37,217 nucleotides of DNA from the NCBI GenBank assembly GCA_029251265.1, contig JAQXDR010000137.1:1-37217 (forward strand), in the 5' to 3' direction. The notes beneath the pieces are model-generated. The model was not told the origin of the DNA. It was given only the letters and a program-made list of their open reading frames with translations, and searched no databases. Position numbers and translations under genes: made by a program. Source of the stretch: Pseudoprimorskyibacter sp. (GTDB lineage: Bacteria; Pseudomonadota; Alphaproteobacteria; Rhodobacterales; Rhodobacteraceae). Positions within the stretch are counted from its first letter, which is position 1, and the number at the start of each line of letters is the position of its first letter. This document shows positions 25,333 through 34,341 of this stretch, piece after piece.

Positions 25333-26313
25333 TCACAAAGGCTGGAGCGTCACAACAACATTGCCCTTCTTGTGACCGGTATCGACGTGAGAGTGCGCTG
25401 CATTCATATCATCGAACATATAGCTTCGATCGATAATTGGTCGCAGGACGTCTTTGGTCACAAGATCGACCACAGCGTTAAGGACATCGGGGCTTTCTGA
25501 CGCCACACCGCCGATCATCTTTTTGCCCTTCAGTGCGGCTTTGAAAAAGCCAAACAACATATCGGATGTCTTACCAGCAATCAAAACCATCTTGCCACCC
25601 CGCCGAAGAGCATGCTGTGCGCGCCTCCATGGCAGTGTCCCGACGGTATCGACAACCAAATCATAATGCACGCCTTCGACAATAACATTCTGGCTTGTGT
25701 AGTCGATCACCTGATCAGCCCCAAGGCTACGGACAAGATCCGAATTACTATCGCTGCAGACGGCGACGACATGTGCGCCTAAATGTTTAGCGATCTGTAT
25801 GCAAGCAGATCCCACGGACCCAGACCCGCCATTGATCAAGACTGTCTGTCCAGATTTGAGCTGTGCCTTGTTCACCAGAAAATCATAAGCGGCTGTAAAC
25901 CCGAACGGAATCGCAGCTGCCTGTTCAAAGCTGATGTTGTCCGGCTTTCTTGTCAGTTTCCCATCAGCAGGCATCGTAATGAATTCAGCATGCGCTCCGA
26001 AATCGGCGCCTGGAAAACCGATAACGGCGTCTCCGGGGTGGTAGTTTGTGACGTCGGAACCGACATCTTCGATAATCCCTGAGAATTCCGTGCCAAGGAT
26101 CGGTTTACGTGGTCCGGTAATGCCAAACACGAGCCGCCCCACGAAACCAAGCCCCTTGGGCATTGTCAAACTGCGCGCCCGCCAGTCGCCCGCACTGACC
26201 GTTGTCGCATAGATCCGCACCAAAACCTCATTTGGCTTTGGGATCGGCTTTTGAACAGTAACTTTTTCAACAACATCGGGCGAGCCATAAAATTTGTATG
26301 CAAAAGCAAGCAT
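25333..26313 (-). CDS. NAD(P)-dependent alcohol dehydrogenase / quinone oxidoreductase-like protein (MDR)
   Basis: A 326-residue medium-chain dehydrogenase/reductase. The N-terminal GroES-like domain (about 25-115) is followed by a Rossmann domain with GGSGSVGSACIQIA starting at 162. The catalytic zinc ligands and the four-Cys structural zinc loop of classical alcohol dehydrogenases are missing, so it resembles the zinc-free quinone oxidoreductase branch. The substrate is unknown. AAGGAG lies about nine bases before the ATG at 26313. It is 12 bases downstream of the DUF4386 gene, forming a two-gene unit divergent from a LysR regulator. Confidence 0.85.
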   Translation of the reverse strand: MLAFAYKFYGSPDVVEKVTVQKPIPKPNEVLVRIYATTVSAGDWRARSLTMPKGLGFVGRLVFGITGPRKPILGTEFSGIIEDVGSDVTNYHPGDAVIGFPGADFGAHAEFITMPADGKLTRKPDNISFEQAAAIPFGFTAAYDFLVNKAQLKSGQTVLINGGSGSVGSACIQIAKHLGAHVVAVCSDSNSDLVRSLGADQVIDYTSQNVIVEGVHYDLVVDTVGTLPWRRAQHALRRGGKMVLIAGKTSDMLFGFFKAALKGKKMIGGVASESPDVLNAVVDLVTKDVLRPIIDRSYMFDDMNAAHSHVDTGHKKGNVVVTLQPL

Positions 26314-26325
26314 GGGAGAGCTCCT

Positions 26326-27051
26326 TTACGCTGAAACAGAGGAAATATGCATGCGCTGCGCAGATGCGCGCCCACCCCGAACCAGCAGCCATAGTCCAAA
26401 GCTGATTTCCGAGATCGACACGATGATCAGCAAGCCGATGATGGTATAATCAAGCAGGGCCAAGTCCAAAAATGTCAAATTGACAAAGCCTTCAATCAGA
26501 TATCCGAAGGCCCCGACAAAAAGCCCGCGTCCCAGTAGATGCGGGACCACTTGCGACTGCAAGACAAGCCAACCCAAGGCCAGCAAATGCACACCAAAGA
26601 ACAGTTGCCAGACAAAGACACCCATCGAATGGCCATCAACGCAGAATTGGACAAATGCGTATAGCTGGGCGGTTTCCAGACCGCTTGGTTTGGTCAGCAA
26701 AATATAAGGCATGATCCACAGCAGAATGTTTATACCCATAACAGTGATCATACCGGCTCGCGCAATCAGCGCGACGGTCGCTATTTTGGGTCCAATCTGA
26801 TAAAAAAGATGATAGATTAGGGCCGTAATGGCGAGTTCAAACAAGATCACGGCGCTGTCCGCGAAAACGCCAAGTTTAAAAAGCCCCTGATTGTCTAGCA
26901 AATTTGCGCTGGTGGTGGCCGTATCGTCTGCGACGATCTGCATCGGGACATATCCGATGCTAAAACCGCCAAATAGAGCGATTAAGAGATACAAAGCGCC
27001 GGCCATACGCGCCGCTTGGGGATCCCAATTATGATGTGTTTCTAAAGTCAT
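26326..27051 (-). CDS. DUF4386-type integral membrane protein
   Basis: A 241-residue protein with about six to seven membrane segments and the ARMAGALYLLIALFGGFS opening typical of DUF4386 proteins, whose function is unknown. The ATG at 27051 is chosen because AGGAA lies about ten bases upstream and the family begins just before the RMAGALYL segment. The open frame continues upstream to 27351, but that would overlap the divergent LysR gene and adds an Arg/Pro-rich stretch without support. It heads the transcript that includes the MDR dehydrogenase. Confidence 0.75.
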   Translation of the reverse strand: MTLETHHNWDPQAARMAGALYLLIALFGGFSIGYVPMQIVADDTATTSANLLDNQGLFKLGVFADSAVILFELAITALIYHLFYQIGPKIATVALIARAGMITVMGINILLWIMPYILLTKPSGLETAQLYAFVQFCVDGHSMGVFVWQLFFGVHLLALGWLVLQSQVVPHLLGRGLFVGAFGYLIEGFVNLTFLDLALLDYTIIGLLIIVSISEISFGLWLLVRGGRASAQRMHISSVSA

Positions 27052-27115
27052 TTTGGTGTGTTTCCTGATGTATCTTCCGTGTAACCGAGGTTTACGGCAG
27101 TGCGGGACATATGCG

Positions 27116-27134
27116 AATTGACCAAAACTCAATT
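27116..27134. promoter_or_regulatory. LysR-type inverted repeat in the divergent promoter
   Basis: AATTGA at 27116-27121 and TCAATT at 27129-27134 form perfect 6-bp arms around a 7-base centre, which fits the T-N11-A layout of LysR sites. It overlaps a possible promoter for the LysR gene (TTGACC at 27118-27123, 16 bases, TATGCA at 27140-27145), as expected for autorepression. Confidence 0.45.
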
Positions 27135-27152
27135 TTTGATATGCAGATTCGT

Positions 27153-28040
27153 ATGGATTGGCGGGCTGTAAAATTTGATTGGAACAAAGCGCGGGCTTTT
27201 TTGGTAACTGCGGAGGAAGGGTCCTTGTCAGCGGCCGCCCGCGCGTTGGGCATGGCACAGCCGACGTTGGGACGTCAGGTCGATGGATTAGAACAGGAAC
27301 TTGGTGTGGTGTTGTTCGAACGCGTAGGCCGCGGTCTGACACTGACACCAAGCGGTCTGGAATTGCTGGAACATGTCCGCACCATGGGTGAGGCCGCAGG
27401 TCGCGTCTCGCTTGTCGCGTTAGGTCAATCCCAAGCCCTGGAAGGCAGTATCAGCATATCGGCCAGCGAGACGTATGCCACGGTTCTATTGCCTCCGATT
27501 GTAGCAAAATTGCGCACAGAAGAACCCGGTATTCAGGTTGAGATCGTCGTGGCCAATCACGCCAGTGATCTTTTACGTCGTGAAGCAGACATTGCCATTC
27601 GCAACTTCAGGCCAACCGAACCTGATTTGATCGCACGGAAAATTGGAATGGCGGATGCCGTTCTTTATGCTTCACCCGACTATATTGCCAAGTTGGGACA
27701 TCCCAAGACTCCTTATGACCTAAAAGAGGCGGCTTTCGTAAATATGGATCGAACAGGCGCGATGATCAAAGGTCTCAATACACTCGGCCTTGGCTTGACC
27801 GAGGCTAACTTTCCATTGATGACAGAAAGCTATCTTGTGATGTGGGAACTGGTAAAACAAGGTGCCGCCGTAGGTATACTGGACGCCAAAATTGGGGATG
27901 CGGATCCGAATGTTATGCGCATTTTACCAAACTTAGAGCCTTTGAGCTTTCCAATCTGGTTGGTCGCACACCGGGAATTGACAACGAGCAGACGCATTCG
28001 GCGGGTGTATGATTTTCTGATCGCAGAATTGAAACGCTAA
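27153..28040 (+). CDS. LysR-family transcriptional regulator
   Basis: A LysR regulator with an N-terminal winged helix-turn-helix (FLVTAEEGSLSAAARALGMAQ, then PTLGRQVDGLEQELG) and a substrate-binding effector domain. The start is uncertain: ATGs at 27111, 27141 and 27153 are in frame and none has a good ribosome site. 27153 is preferred because it lies where a transcript from the overlapping promoter would begin and gives 295 residues, the usual length. Starting at 27111 gives 309 residues. It is divergent from the DUF4386-MDR pair and is the likely regulator of it; the inducer is unknown. Confidence 0.88.
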   Translation: MDWRAVKFDWNKARAFLVTAEEGSLSAAARALGMAQPTLGRQVDGLEQELGVVLFERVGRGLTLTPSGLELLEHVRTMGEAAGRVSLVALGQSQALEGSISISASETYATVLLPPIVAKLRTEEPGIQVEIVVANHASDLLRREADIAIRNFRPTEPDLIARKIGMADAVLYASPDYIAKLGHPKTPYDLKEAAFVNMDRTGAMIKGLNTLGLGLTEANFPLMTESYLVMWELVKQGAAVGILDAKIGDADPNVMRILPNLEPLSFPIWLVAHRELTTSRRIRRVYDFLIAELKR

Positions 28041-28866
28041 GCGATACAGAGCAAACCAGAGATATTCATTGTCACCAAAAAGACCGCCCGATGTCACAGG
28101 CGCAAAATATCAGCTTTTGAAATTAGCTTAGCGTCAGGGCGCAAGTAGATCACTGGATCCGGATTATTACGAGCCGGACCTCGTACCCAGTGAACCGCTG
28201 GATTGAACTGCAAGGTTTCAGATCTTTTATAAAGGAGCGGATCGGACGGATTCGCACACAATCTTTGAGTCGGCTAGACGGGGCGTTCACAATCTTAAAC
28301 ACTGGCATTTGACCCCCCCAATACAGTTGCAAACAACAAACGCGCAGGCTGCTTATTCAAATGGAACCAGAAATGCAGATAAAAAAAATTATTAAGTTAT
28401 AAATTGGCTCGTACATCCCTGAGAGCAGTACAGAGGCGCCAAAAAGTACAATGCATTGATAAGGAAAGTCAAAGCGTCACCGTTATAACCACCCAGAGTA
28501 CAAATTTTAAAACATTGAACGGATTCTTAATATTTTACAGCACAACACATTAGACCGTTAAAGAAAACGTAATGGCCCTTTCAACCTAGGATGTTACTGC
28601 CATGAAAAATTCTGTGACATCGCATACCTGCAAAAGAAAATTTGCGATAATTCACGTTAATTTCACGCAATATTCACCGAAATCTGATGAATAGTGAGGA
28701 ATACCTGACTATCAACACTTTGCGTTAAATGGCATGGTTACTGTGTTCCGTGAGTGGTGGCTTTAGCCTAGGAGCTTTGGGAAACGAACTCTGCAATAAC
28801 AGGGCTCTCCGTTTCTTTGTTGGCTTGGACGGCGTATTCTTCGCTGTTCAAGTCAACACTAAACAT
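28041..28866. other. Long interval without a protein gene
   Basis: About 0.8 kb with no supported coding frame. Base composition is AT-rich in places (around 28380-28410 and 28500-28680). A frame at 28729-28944 runs through the terminator hairpin and is not believable. No tRNA or rRNA was found. The two hairpins just downstream suggest that a non-coding transcript may arise in the right-hand part of the interval. Confidence 0.5.
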
Positions 28867-28944
28867 TGGGTCAGGTTCCCCAACACCTTGACCCATGTAT
28901 TAAGGCGCTATTCTTTCCCCAGAATAGCGCCTTACCTTTTGTGA
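28867..28944 (+). ncRNA. Candidate small RNA 3' end: two stacked hairpins
   Basis: TGGGTCAGG at 28867-28875 pairs with CCTTGACCCA at 28886-28895 with a single bulged T. Five bases later TAAGGCGCTATTCT at 28901-28914 pairs perfectly over 14 bp with AGAATAGCGCCTTA at 28921-28934, followed by CCTTTTG. This looks like a terminated structured transcript, yet no protein gene lies upstream on this strand for 0.8 kb. The 5' end is unknown, and only the supported 3' structure is given here. Confidence 0.4.
28901..28939 (+). terminator. Strong 14-bp terminator hairpin
   Basis: A perfect 14-bp stem (28901-28914 with 28921-28934), a 6-base loop and a following CCTTTT. It points to transcription on the plus strand. 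Because tsf is convergent from the right it could also block read-through toward that gene. Confidence 0.8.
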
Positions 28945-29000
28945 CAACGATTTCAAAAGACTAGATAAATTTTGGCTCTTGAAAACATTGGTACATGAAT

Positions 29001-29037
29001 AAAAAAACGGGTGGACAAGATCGACCCTGCCCACCCG
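29001..29037 (-). terminator. Rho-independent terminator after tsf
   Basis: On the minus strand CGGGTGG (29031-29037) pairs with CCACCCG (29008-29014), followed by seven T residues (29001-29007). It lies just downstream of the tsf stop. Confidence 0.9.
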
Positions 29038-29048
29038 CATTTTATGTA

Positions 29049-29924
29049 TTAGCCTTGGGCAGCTTTAGCGACTTCGGCAGCAAAGTCTTCTTCAACTTTT
29101 TCGATGCCTTCGCCGACTTCCATCCGTATGTAGCCCGTGATCTCGACGCCGGCTTCCTCGGCTGCTTTGGCAACCGTCAGATCCGGATTGATCACAAATT
29201 GCTGACCTAGAAGCGTCACTTCAGCCATAAATTTCTTCATACGCCCAATGATCATCTTCTCGATAACAGCATCCGGCTTTCCAGATTCCCGAGCGATATC
29301 GATCTGGATTTGGCGTTCTTTCTCGACAACGGCGGGGTCAAGATCTGGTTCACCCAAAGCTTGAGGTGCAGCCGCAGCAATGTGCATCGCAACCTGTTTA
29401 CCGAACGCCTCATTGTCCCCTGTCAATGCGACGAGAACACCGATTTTGCCCATACCGTCCGCGGCTGAATTGTGGATATAGGATACGACTTGATCACCTG
29501 ATACTTTCGCCATGCGACGCAAGGACATGTTTTCGCCGATTGTTGCGATTGCTGTTGTGATCGTATCGGCAACGGTCTTTCCGCCTACTTCAGCCGCGTT
29601 AAGGCCGTCGATATCTTCGACGTCCACTGCTGCGCCAGCAATGCTTGCAACCATGCTTTGGAAATCAGCGTTTCTACCGACAAAATCGGTTTCTGAATTC
29701 ACTTCGACCGCAACTCCTGTGCCACCACCAACGCTGACCGCGACCAAGCCTTCTGCTGCAACTCGACCTGACTTTTTAGCAGCTTTGGCAAGACCCTTGG
29801 TACGCAGCCAATCGATTGCAGCGTCTTGATCGCCATCAGTTTCTACCAGCGCCTTTTTGGCATCCATCATTCCTGCGCCGGTCATTTCGCGCAGCTCTTT
29901 GACCTGCTTTGCCGTGATCGCCAT
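29049..29924 (-). CDS. tsf: Elongation factor Ts
   Basis: A 291-residue EF-Ts, the nucleotide-exchange factor for EF-Tu. The N-terminal UBA-like helices carry [19 protein letters not shown], and the core contains the TDFVGRN motif that contacts EF-Tu near residue 83. Length and domain order are standard for alphaproteobacteria. AAGGAG lies eight bases before the ATG at 29924. It follows rpsB in the conserved rpsB-tsf operon with a 124-bp gap containing hairpins. Confidence 0.98.
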   Translation of the reverse strand: MAITAKQVKELREMTGAGMMDAKKALVETDGDQDAAIDWLRTKGLAKAAKKSGRVAAEGLVAVSVGGGTGVAVEVNSETDFVGRNADFQSMVASIAGAAVDVEDIDGLNAAEVGGKTVADTITTAIATIGENMSLRRMAKVSGDQVVSYIHNSAADGMGKIGVLVALTGDNEAFGKQVAMHIAAAAPQALGEPDLDPAVVEKERQIQIDIARESGKPDAVIEKMIIGRMKKFMAEVTLLGQQFVINPDLTVAKAAEEAGVEITGYIRMEVGEGIEKVEEDFAAEVAKAAQG

Positions 29925-30026
29925 GTTCGGCTCTCCTTTTCGTCACTTAGGCTGGCCCCGAACGGGGTCGGGACGCGGTGGTCACCACGCCCCATTCTAT
30001 GCATTCTGTTTTCTCAGTTACAATCC

Positions 30027-30042
30027 GAAGGAGTTATCCTTC
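30027..30042 (-). other. rpsB-tsf intercistronic hairpin
   Basis: GAAGGA at 30027-30032 and TCCTTC at 30037-30042 form a 6-bp stem with a 4-base loop seven bases after the rpsB stop. No T run follows on the minus strand, so partial termination or mRNA processing between the two genes is possible but unproven. Confidence 0.4.
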
Positions 30043-30048
30043 AGATGT

Positions 30049-30801
30049 TTATCCAGCGATCTCTTCGACAGGGGCTTCTTCCAAAGCGCCCAAGTCAACA
30101 CCGGCAGCACCCATCTGAGCTGTCATACCATCAAGCGCCGAGCGCGATACCAAATCGCAATACAGCGAAATTGCGCGTGCGGCGTCGTCGTTGCCAGGAA
30201 TGATATAATCAACACCATCGGGCGAACAGTTGGTATCGACCACGGCTACAACTGGAATGCCCAGTTTGTTGGCCTCGGCGACAGCCAGTGCTTCTTTTTT
30301 GACATCAATTACGAACAAAAGATCAGGAACACCGCCCATTTCACGGATACCGCCAAGCGACGCTTGCAGTTTGGACTGCTCGCGCTCCATGCCAAGACGT
30401 TCCTTTTTGGTCAGACCTTCGGCACCATTTTCCATCTTTTCGTCAATAGCCTTGAGGCGGTTTATGGATTTCGACACTGTTTGCCAGTTTGTCAGCGTTC
30501 CACCCAACCAGCGGTGGTTCATGTAATACTGCGCGCATTTCTCGGCAGCTTCAGCAACAGGGCCAGCGGCCTGACGCTTGGTGCCAACGAACAAAATGCG
30601 GCCACCCTTAGCAACCGTGTCATAGACAGCCTTTAGCGATTGATCCAGCAGAGGAACTGTCTGCGTAAGATCCATAATATGGATTCCATTGCGAGCACCG
30701 TAGATGAACGGTCCCATGCGGGGATTCCAACGTTGGGTTTGGTGACCAAAGTGTACGCCAGCTTCTAGCAGCTGACGCATGTTGAACTCAGGCAGAGCCA
30801 T
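30049..30801 (-). CDS. rpsB: 30S ribosomal protein S2
   Basis: A 250-residue S2, needed for late assembly of the small subunit and for recruiting S1. The opening [19 protein letters not shown], the [11 protein letters not shown] segment, the [10 protein letters not shown] motif and PDLLFVIDV are all family landmarks. AAGGAA lies about eight bases before the ATG at 30801. The leader upstream (30802-30975) contains a GGGGATG/CATCCCC stem that may belong to it or to the end of the upstream hupE-like transcript. Confidence 0.98.
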   Translation of the reverse strand: MALPEFNMRQLLEAGVHFGHQTQRWNPRMGPFIYGARNGIHIMDLTQTVPLLDQSLKAVYDTVAKGGRILFVGTKRQAAGPVAEAAEKCAQYYMNHRWLGGTLTNWQTVSKSINRLKAIDEKMENGAEGLTKKERLGMEREQSKLQASLGGIREMGGVPDLLFVIDVKKEALAVAEANKLGIPVVAVVDTNCSPDGVDYIIPGNDDAARAISLYCDLVSRSALDGMTAQMGAAGVDLGALEEAPVEEIAG

Positions 30802-30872
30802 GCGTGCGTTTCCTTTCCGGTTTGCGCCTTGGCGGGGGAATTAACACGACTTGTGTCAACCGGTGGACCCAC

Positions 30873-30905
30873 GGGGATGTCTGTCCCGAAAAAGGCCCCA
30901 TCCCC
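30873..30905 (-). promoter_or_regulatory. Stem-loop upstream of rpsB
   Basis: GGGGATG at 30873-30879 pairs with CATCCCC at 30899-30905 over 7 bp. On the minus strand the loop carries CCTTTTT. It could be part of the terminator of the upstream membrane-protein gene or a leader element for S2 autoregulation; sequence alone does not decide. Confidence 0.35.
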
Positions 30906-30975
30906 GCCTGCGGGATTGAGTGATGCGCAGATAATCCAGCTTTGAAGGCTTGGCAACCCTTTCGGCAAACCGACT

Positions 30976-32307
30976 TTACAAAAATACCCGTTCCACGAAC
31001 CAAAAAGACCCTACCAAGCCGATTCCAATGCTTGCAGGTGCGCTGACGTAGCGACGATAGGTGCCCTTTCCCGACTGGTTGAACCAACAGGCCAATGCAC
31101 AAAAACCTGACAGTGCGGCAAGGGGGACCAAAAAGACCTCGGGTGATGTCCCTATTTGTTTCATAAAGGCTTGAGTATCCAATACAAATCGCAACGCAAT
31201 TAGCACCAACGTGGTCGTCAGATAAAGACCGAAACCCGTTTTTGCGGACGCCTTACCGTTTTCAACCAACAAAATCGGCGCCGTGAGAGCGAACAATCCA
31301 AGTAATACTGCGATCTGCCCGACTTCGACACCGATGTTGAAGCCGATGAGAGCTGGAACAAATAGCCCCTGCGGCAATCCAAATTCGTTTAGTACGCTGG
31401 CAAATCCAAGCCCATGCAAGAGACCGAAGCCGAAAATGACCACAGGTCGCAGCTTTGTTATTTTTTCATTTGTTAGGTTTTCGATAGCGACATAAACGAT
31501 TGAGGCGGCAATCAACGGCTCTACGATACTGCCGGGAACCACGATGTAGCCCTGTGCGGCAAGCGCCAGAGTTATGGAGTGAGCCAGCGTAAACGCCGTA
31601 ATTTGCCACAGTAATGCATGCAGCCGCGGAACAAGGAAAAATAATCCCATCACAAAAAGGATGTGGTCCAGCCCTTTTGGCAGGATATGGTCAAAACCCA
31701 CTGGGATATACTGGGCAAAGGTGTCCATAACATTCAGGCCTTCTCCACCATTCACAGAGATTGGGCCGGAAGATCCCCCGGCAAGGTAACCGGTGTAGGG
31801 AGCGTCGACGCCTTGTTGCCTGAGAACTAGCATCCCAAATTCCGATGGCCATTTCAGAGAAACCTGATCCGTACCTGCTAAAATAGAGGTCTCAAATGTC
31901 AGCCGGCTCTCTCTTGATTGCGCCACGTCGCCGATTTCGGACACATCAATACCGGTCAACTGTAACGGAGCAATCTGACCATCCGCATAAAATTCGATGA
32001 CAGATACAATGAATGGCGTCAGCTCCCGTATGCGTTGCGCCATCTCTTCGGGACCCAAAAGGCGCAAGGCATCGACCTCGCGCGACAGGATTGTGTCGTT
32101 GGTATCCTCGACGCCCTCAAGGTCCACACCCGCAACAATCGCTTCGGCATTCAAAGTGATGTCAAGCACCACACTGCCGTCTTCTATCGTCAAATCGCCA
32201 ATAGAGGGGAGAACTTCATGCGCAGCAACCACCTGCGCGAAACACACCCAAGCAACCAGTGCCATGATTGATTTACGCAAAAGCTGCGCCATAGTTGCGA
32301 TTGTCAT
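30976..32307 (-). CDS. HupE/UreJ-family membrane protein (probable metal transporter)
   Basis: A 443-residue protein. A signal peptide (about 1-29, ending VVAA) precedes a periplasmic beta-rich segment to about 205 and a C-terminal domain of about seven membrane segments. Family motifs are GLDHILFVMGLFFL, FTLAHSITLALA, VYVAIENL, GFGLLHGLGFA and FNIGVEVGQ, with the conserved His in HILF, AHS and LHG. HupE/UreJ proteins import nickel or cobalt, or are linked to copper handling; the specific metal is not evident. The mature protein would begin with His. No hydrogenase or urease genes are nearby. AGG lies five bases before the ATG, and a second Met at residue 6 is possible. Confidence 0.8.
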   Translation of the reverse strand: MTIATMAQLLRKSIMALVAWVCFAQVVAAHEVLPSIGDLTIEDGSVVLDITLNAEAIVAGVDLEGVEDTNDTILSREVDALRLLGPEEMAQRIRELTPFIVSVIEFYADGQIAPLQLTGIDVSEIGDVAQSRESRLTFETSILAGTDQVSLKWPSEFGMLVLRQQGVDAPYTGYLAGGSSGPISVNGGEGLNVMDTFAQYIPVGFDHILPKGLDHILFVMGLFFLVPRLHALLWQITAFTLAHSITLALAAQGYIVVPGSIVEPLIAASIVYVAIENLTNEKITKLRPVVIFGFGLLHGLGFASVLNEFGLPQGLFVPALIGFNIGVEVGQIAVLLGLFALTAPILLVENGKASAKTGFGLYLTTTLVLIALRFVLDTQAFMKQIGTSPEVFLVPLAALSGFCALACWFNQSGKGTYRRYVSAPASIGIGLVGSFWFVERVFL

Positions 32308-32448
32308 GAAACCTCGCCATGCTGTCTGTCTTTACTGTTTTGTCCGCCACGCAAACCCGCCTTATCTAAATAATTTGGGAAACGTTGTGCACAATATCTT
32401 CGATACGCGCCATTGCAAGGGCGGTGCGGTCGTGGCTTACAGGGAAGT

Positions 32449-33348
32449 ATGATTCAGACACCCTCCTCTCCTAGCGCACTATGCATCGGTTCGGTCCTTT
32501 GGGACATCATCGGGCGCACGTCACGTCAAATGTCTATGGGCCATGATGTGCCCGGACGAATTACCCGACTGCCCGGTGGTGTTGCGCTAAATATTGCAAT
32601 GACCTTGGCAAACATGGGACACCGTCCAGCCCTTTTGTCAGCCGTTGGAATGGATGCCGATGGCGATGCTTTGGTCGCGGCTTGTCAACAGATGCAGCTC
32701 GATTGCCGGTTTCTCACCCGAACCAATGCGCCGACGGATCAATACATGGCGATCGAAGGCGCCAATGGTCTGGTTGCAGCGATTGCGGATGCTCATTCCC
32801 TAGAAGACGCAGGCGCTTTGATATTGACCCCGTTGCAAGATGGCACCTTGGGCGATGCTGATACGCCCTACTGCGGATTAATCGCTCTGGATGGGAACCT
32901 GACCGAAACCCTGCTGAATGAAATCGCTAAAGACGAAATTTTCCGCGCAGCTGACCTTCGGCTGGCCCCCGCATCGCCAGGAAAGGCCGAACGATTGAGT
33001 CCCTTTGTGCAGACTGGCAGGGGCACGTTTTATGTTAATTTGGCCGAAGCCCAATGTATCCTCAATCAACAGTTCAATGATGCGCCAGAGGCGGCGCGGG
33101 CGATGGTCGCCGCCGGGGCGGAACGCGCATTGGTGACCAATGGCGCCCAAATCGCGGCTGACGCGACACCACAAGTCTGCCTAACCAGATCCCCGCCAAT
33201 TGTACGCGTTCATCGGATTACCGGCGCAGGCGATAGCTTTATGGCAGGGCATATGGATGCAGAGCTGGCCGGGGCAAACCGCGCAGATGCATTAAAAAAG
33301 GCGCTTCAGATTGCTGCGCGCTATGTCTCAATGGAAGGAACGCAATGA
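32449..33348 (+). CDS. psuK: Pseudouridine kinase (PfkB family)
   Basis: A 299-residue PfkB-family sugar/nucleoside kinase. Near the N-terminus GGVALNIAMTLANMG (43-57) matches PfkB signature 1, and ITGAGDSF (257-264) is signature 2, with catalytic Asp262. The overlap with psuG shows that the substrate is probably pseudouridine, phosphorylated to pseudouridine 5'-phosphate. The ATG at 32449 lies right after AGGGAAGT; the frame extends 12 codons further upstream without family support. Its stop overlaps the psuG start (ATGA). It is divergent from the HupE-like gene. Confidence 0.87.
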   Translation: MIQTPSSPSALCIGSVLWDIIGRTSRQMSMGHDVPGRITRLPGGVALNIAMTLANMGHRPALLSAVGMDADGDALVAACQQMQLDCRFLTRTNAPTDQYMAIEGANGLVAAIADAHSLEDAGALILTPLQDGTLGDADTPYCGLIALDGNLTETLLNEIAKDEIFRAADLRLAPASPGKAERLSPFVQTGRGTFYVNLAEAQCILNQQFNDAPEAARAMVAAGAERALVTNGAQIAADATPQVCLTRSPPIVRVHRITGAGDSFMAGHMDAELAGANRADALKKALQIAARYVSMEGTQ

Positions 33349-34274
33349 CTGTCTTTACCCTTTCTCCAGAAGTGGCAAAAGCCAAGGCTGCGGGCCAGCC
33401 CATAGTGGCACTGGAGTCCACGATCATCACGCACGGTATGCCATGGCCAGACAATCTCGATATGGCACGTCAGGTAGAGCAGGATGTCCGTGATTACGGG
33501 GCCACGCCTGCAACGATCGCGGTTTTGGACGGCGCATTGTGCATTGGGTTGACCGATGCACAGTTAAAGGACTTGGCACAATATCCGGATGCCTCCAAGT
33601 TGAGCCGTGCAGATTTGGCCGTCTGTATGAGCCAAGGCAAAACAGGAGCCACGACAGTTGCGGCGACAATGATTGCAGCCGCCCTTGCTGATATTGATGT
33701 CTTTGCCACCGGGGGAATCGGTGGCGTGCATCGAGGGGCGGACCAAACTTTTGATATATCTGCCGATTTATCCGAGCTGGCACAAACATCCGTTACCGTC
33801 GTCTGTGCGGGGGCCAAAGCCATTCTGGATCTGCAAAAGACGCTGGAAGTTTTGGAAACACAAGGCGTTCCTGTTATTGCCTATGGTCAGGATGACCTGC
33901 CGGCCTTTTGGTCCCGTGACAGTGGTTTAGTCGCACCATTGCGGTTGGACAGCGCAAAGTCGGTCGCCCGTGCACATCATATGCGCCGGACACTGCGATT
34001 GCCTGGTGGTCAGCTTGTGGCCAATCCCATCCCCGTTGATTTTGAAATCCCGCGCGAGACCATGGATCCGGTAATCGAACAGGCAAACGCCGACGCAACC
34101 GCCGCCAATATCAAAGGCAAGGCTGTGACACCATTTTTACTGGGCCGCATATTCGAGCTGACAGAAGGGAGATCCTTAATCGCAAATATCGCACTGGTGA
34201 GGAACAACGCCCAACTTGCCGCACAGATTGCCTATGAATTGGGCAAATTCGGCAAAGAAACGCCTCCATTGTGA
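33345..34274 (+). CDS. psuG: Pseudouridine-5'-phosphate glycosidase
   Basis: A 309-residue PsuG that splits pseudouridine 5'-phosphate into uracil and ribose 5-phosphate, breaking the C-C glycosidic bond. Landmarks are ALESTIITHGMPWP (22-35, Glu24), GATTVAATMIAA (101-112), FATGGIGGVHRGA (120-132) and CAGAKAILD (154-162, Lys158, probably the Schiff-base lysine by analogy with the enteric enzyme). It starts inside the psuK stop codon (ATGA at 33345-33348), so kinase and glycosidase are translationally coupled. Together they recycle pseudouridine from RNA turnover. No nucleoside transporter is adjacent. Confidence 0.96.
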   Translation: MTVFTLSPEVAKAKAAGQPIVALESTIITHGMPWPDNLDMARQVEQDVRDYGATPATIAVLDGALCIGLTDAQLKDLAQYPDASKLSRADLAVCMSQGKTGATTVAATMIAAALADIDVFATGGIGGVHRGADQTFDISADLSELAQTSVTVVCAGAKAILDLQKTLEVLETQGVPVIAYGQDDLPAFWSRDSGLVAPLRLDSAKSVARAHHMRRTLRLPGGQLVANPIPVDFEIPRETMDPVIEQANADATAANIKGKAVTPFLLGRIFELTEGRSLIANIALVRNNAQLAAQIAYELGKFGKETPPL

Positions 34275-34341
34275 TCGAGACAGTTGTGGGCAGCCCAAAC
34301 AGAGCCTAGGTTGATTGCAACGTCTCTCAGTAAATGACCCC

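Noticed and set aside
28240-28270. tRNA 3' end or attachment site
   Set aside because: The minus strand reads a CGAATCC-like stretch, but there is no acceptor stem, no CCA and no cloverleaf.
28729-28944. 71-codon plus-strand protein
   Set aside because: The frame runs through a perfect terminator hairpin and has no ribosome site.
32385-32394. TTGTGCACAA palindrome between the HupE-like gene and psuK
   Set aside because: A single 10-base palindrome is expected by chance many times in this window.
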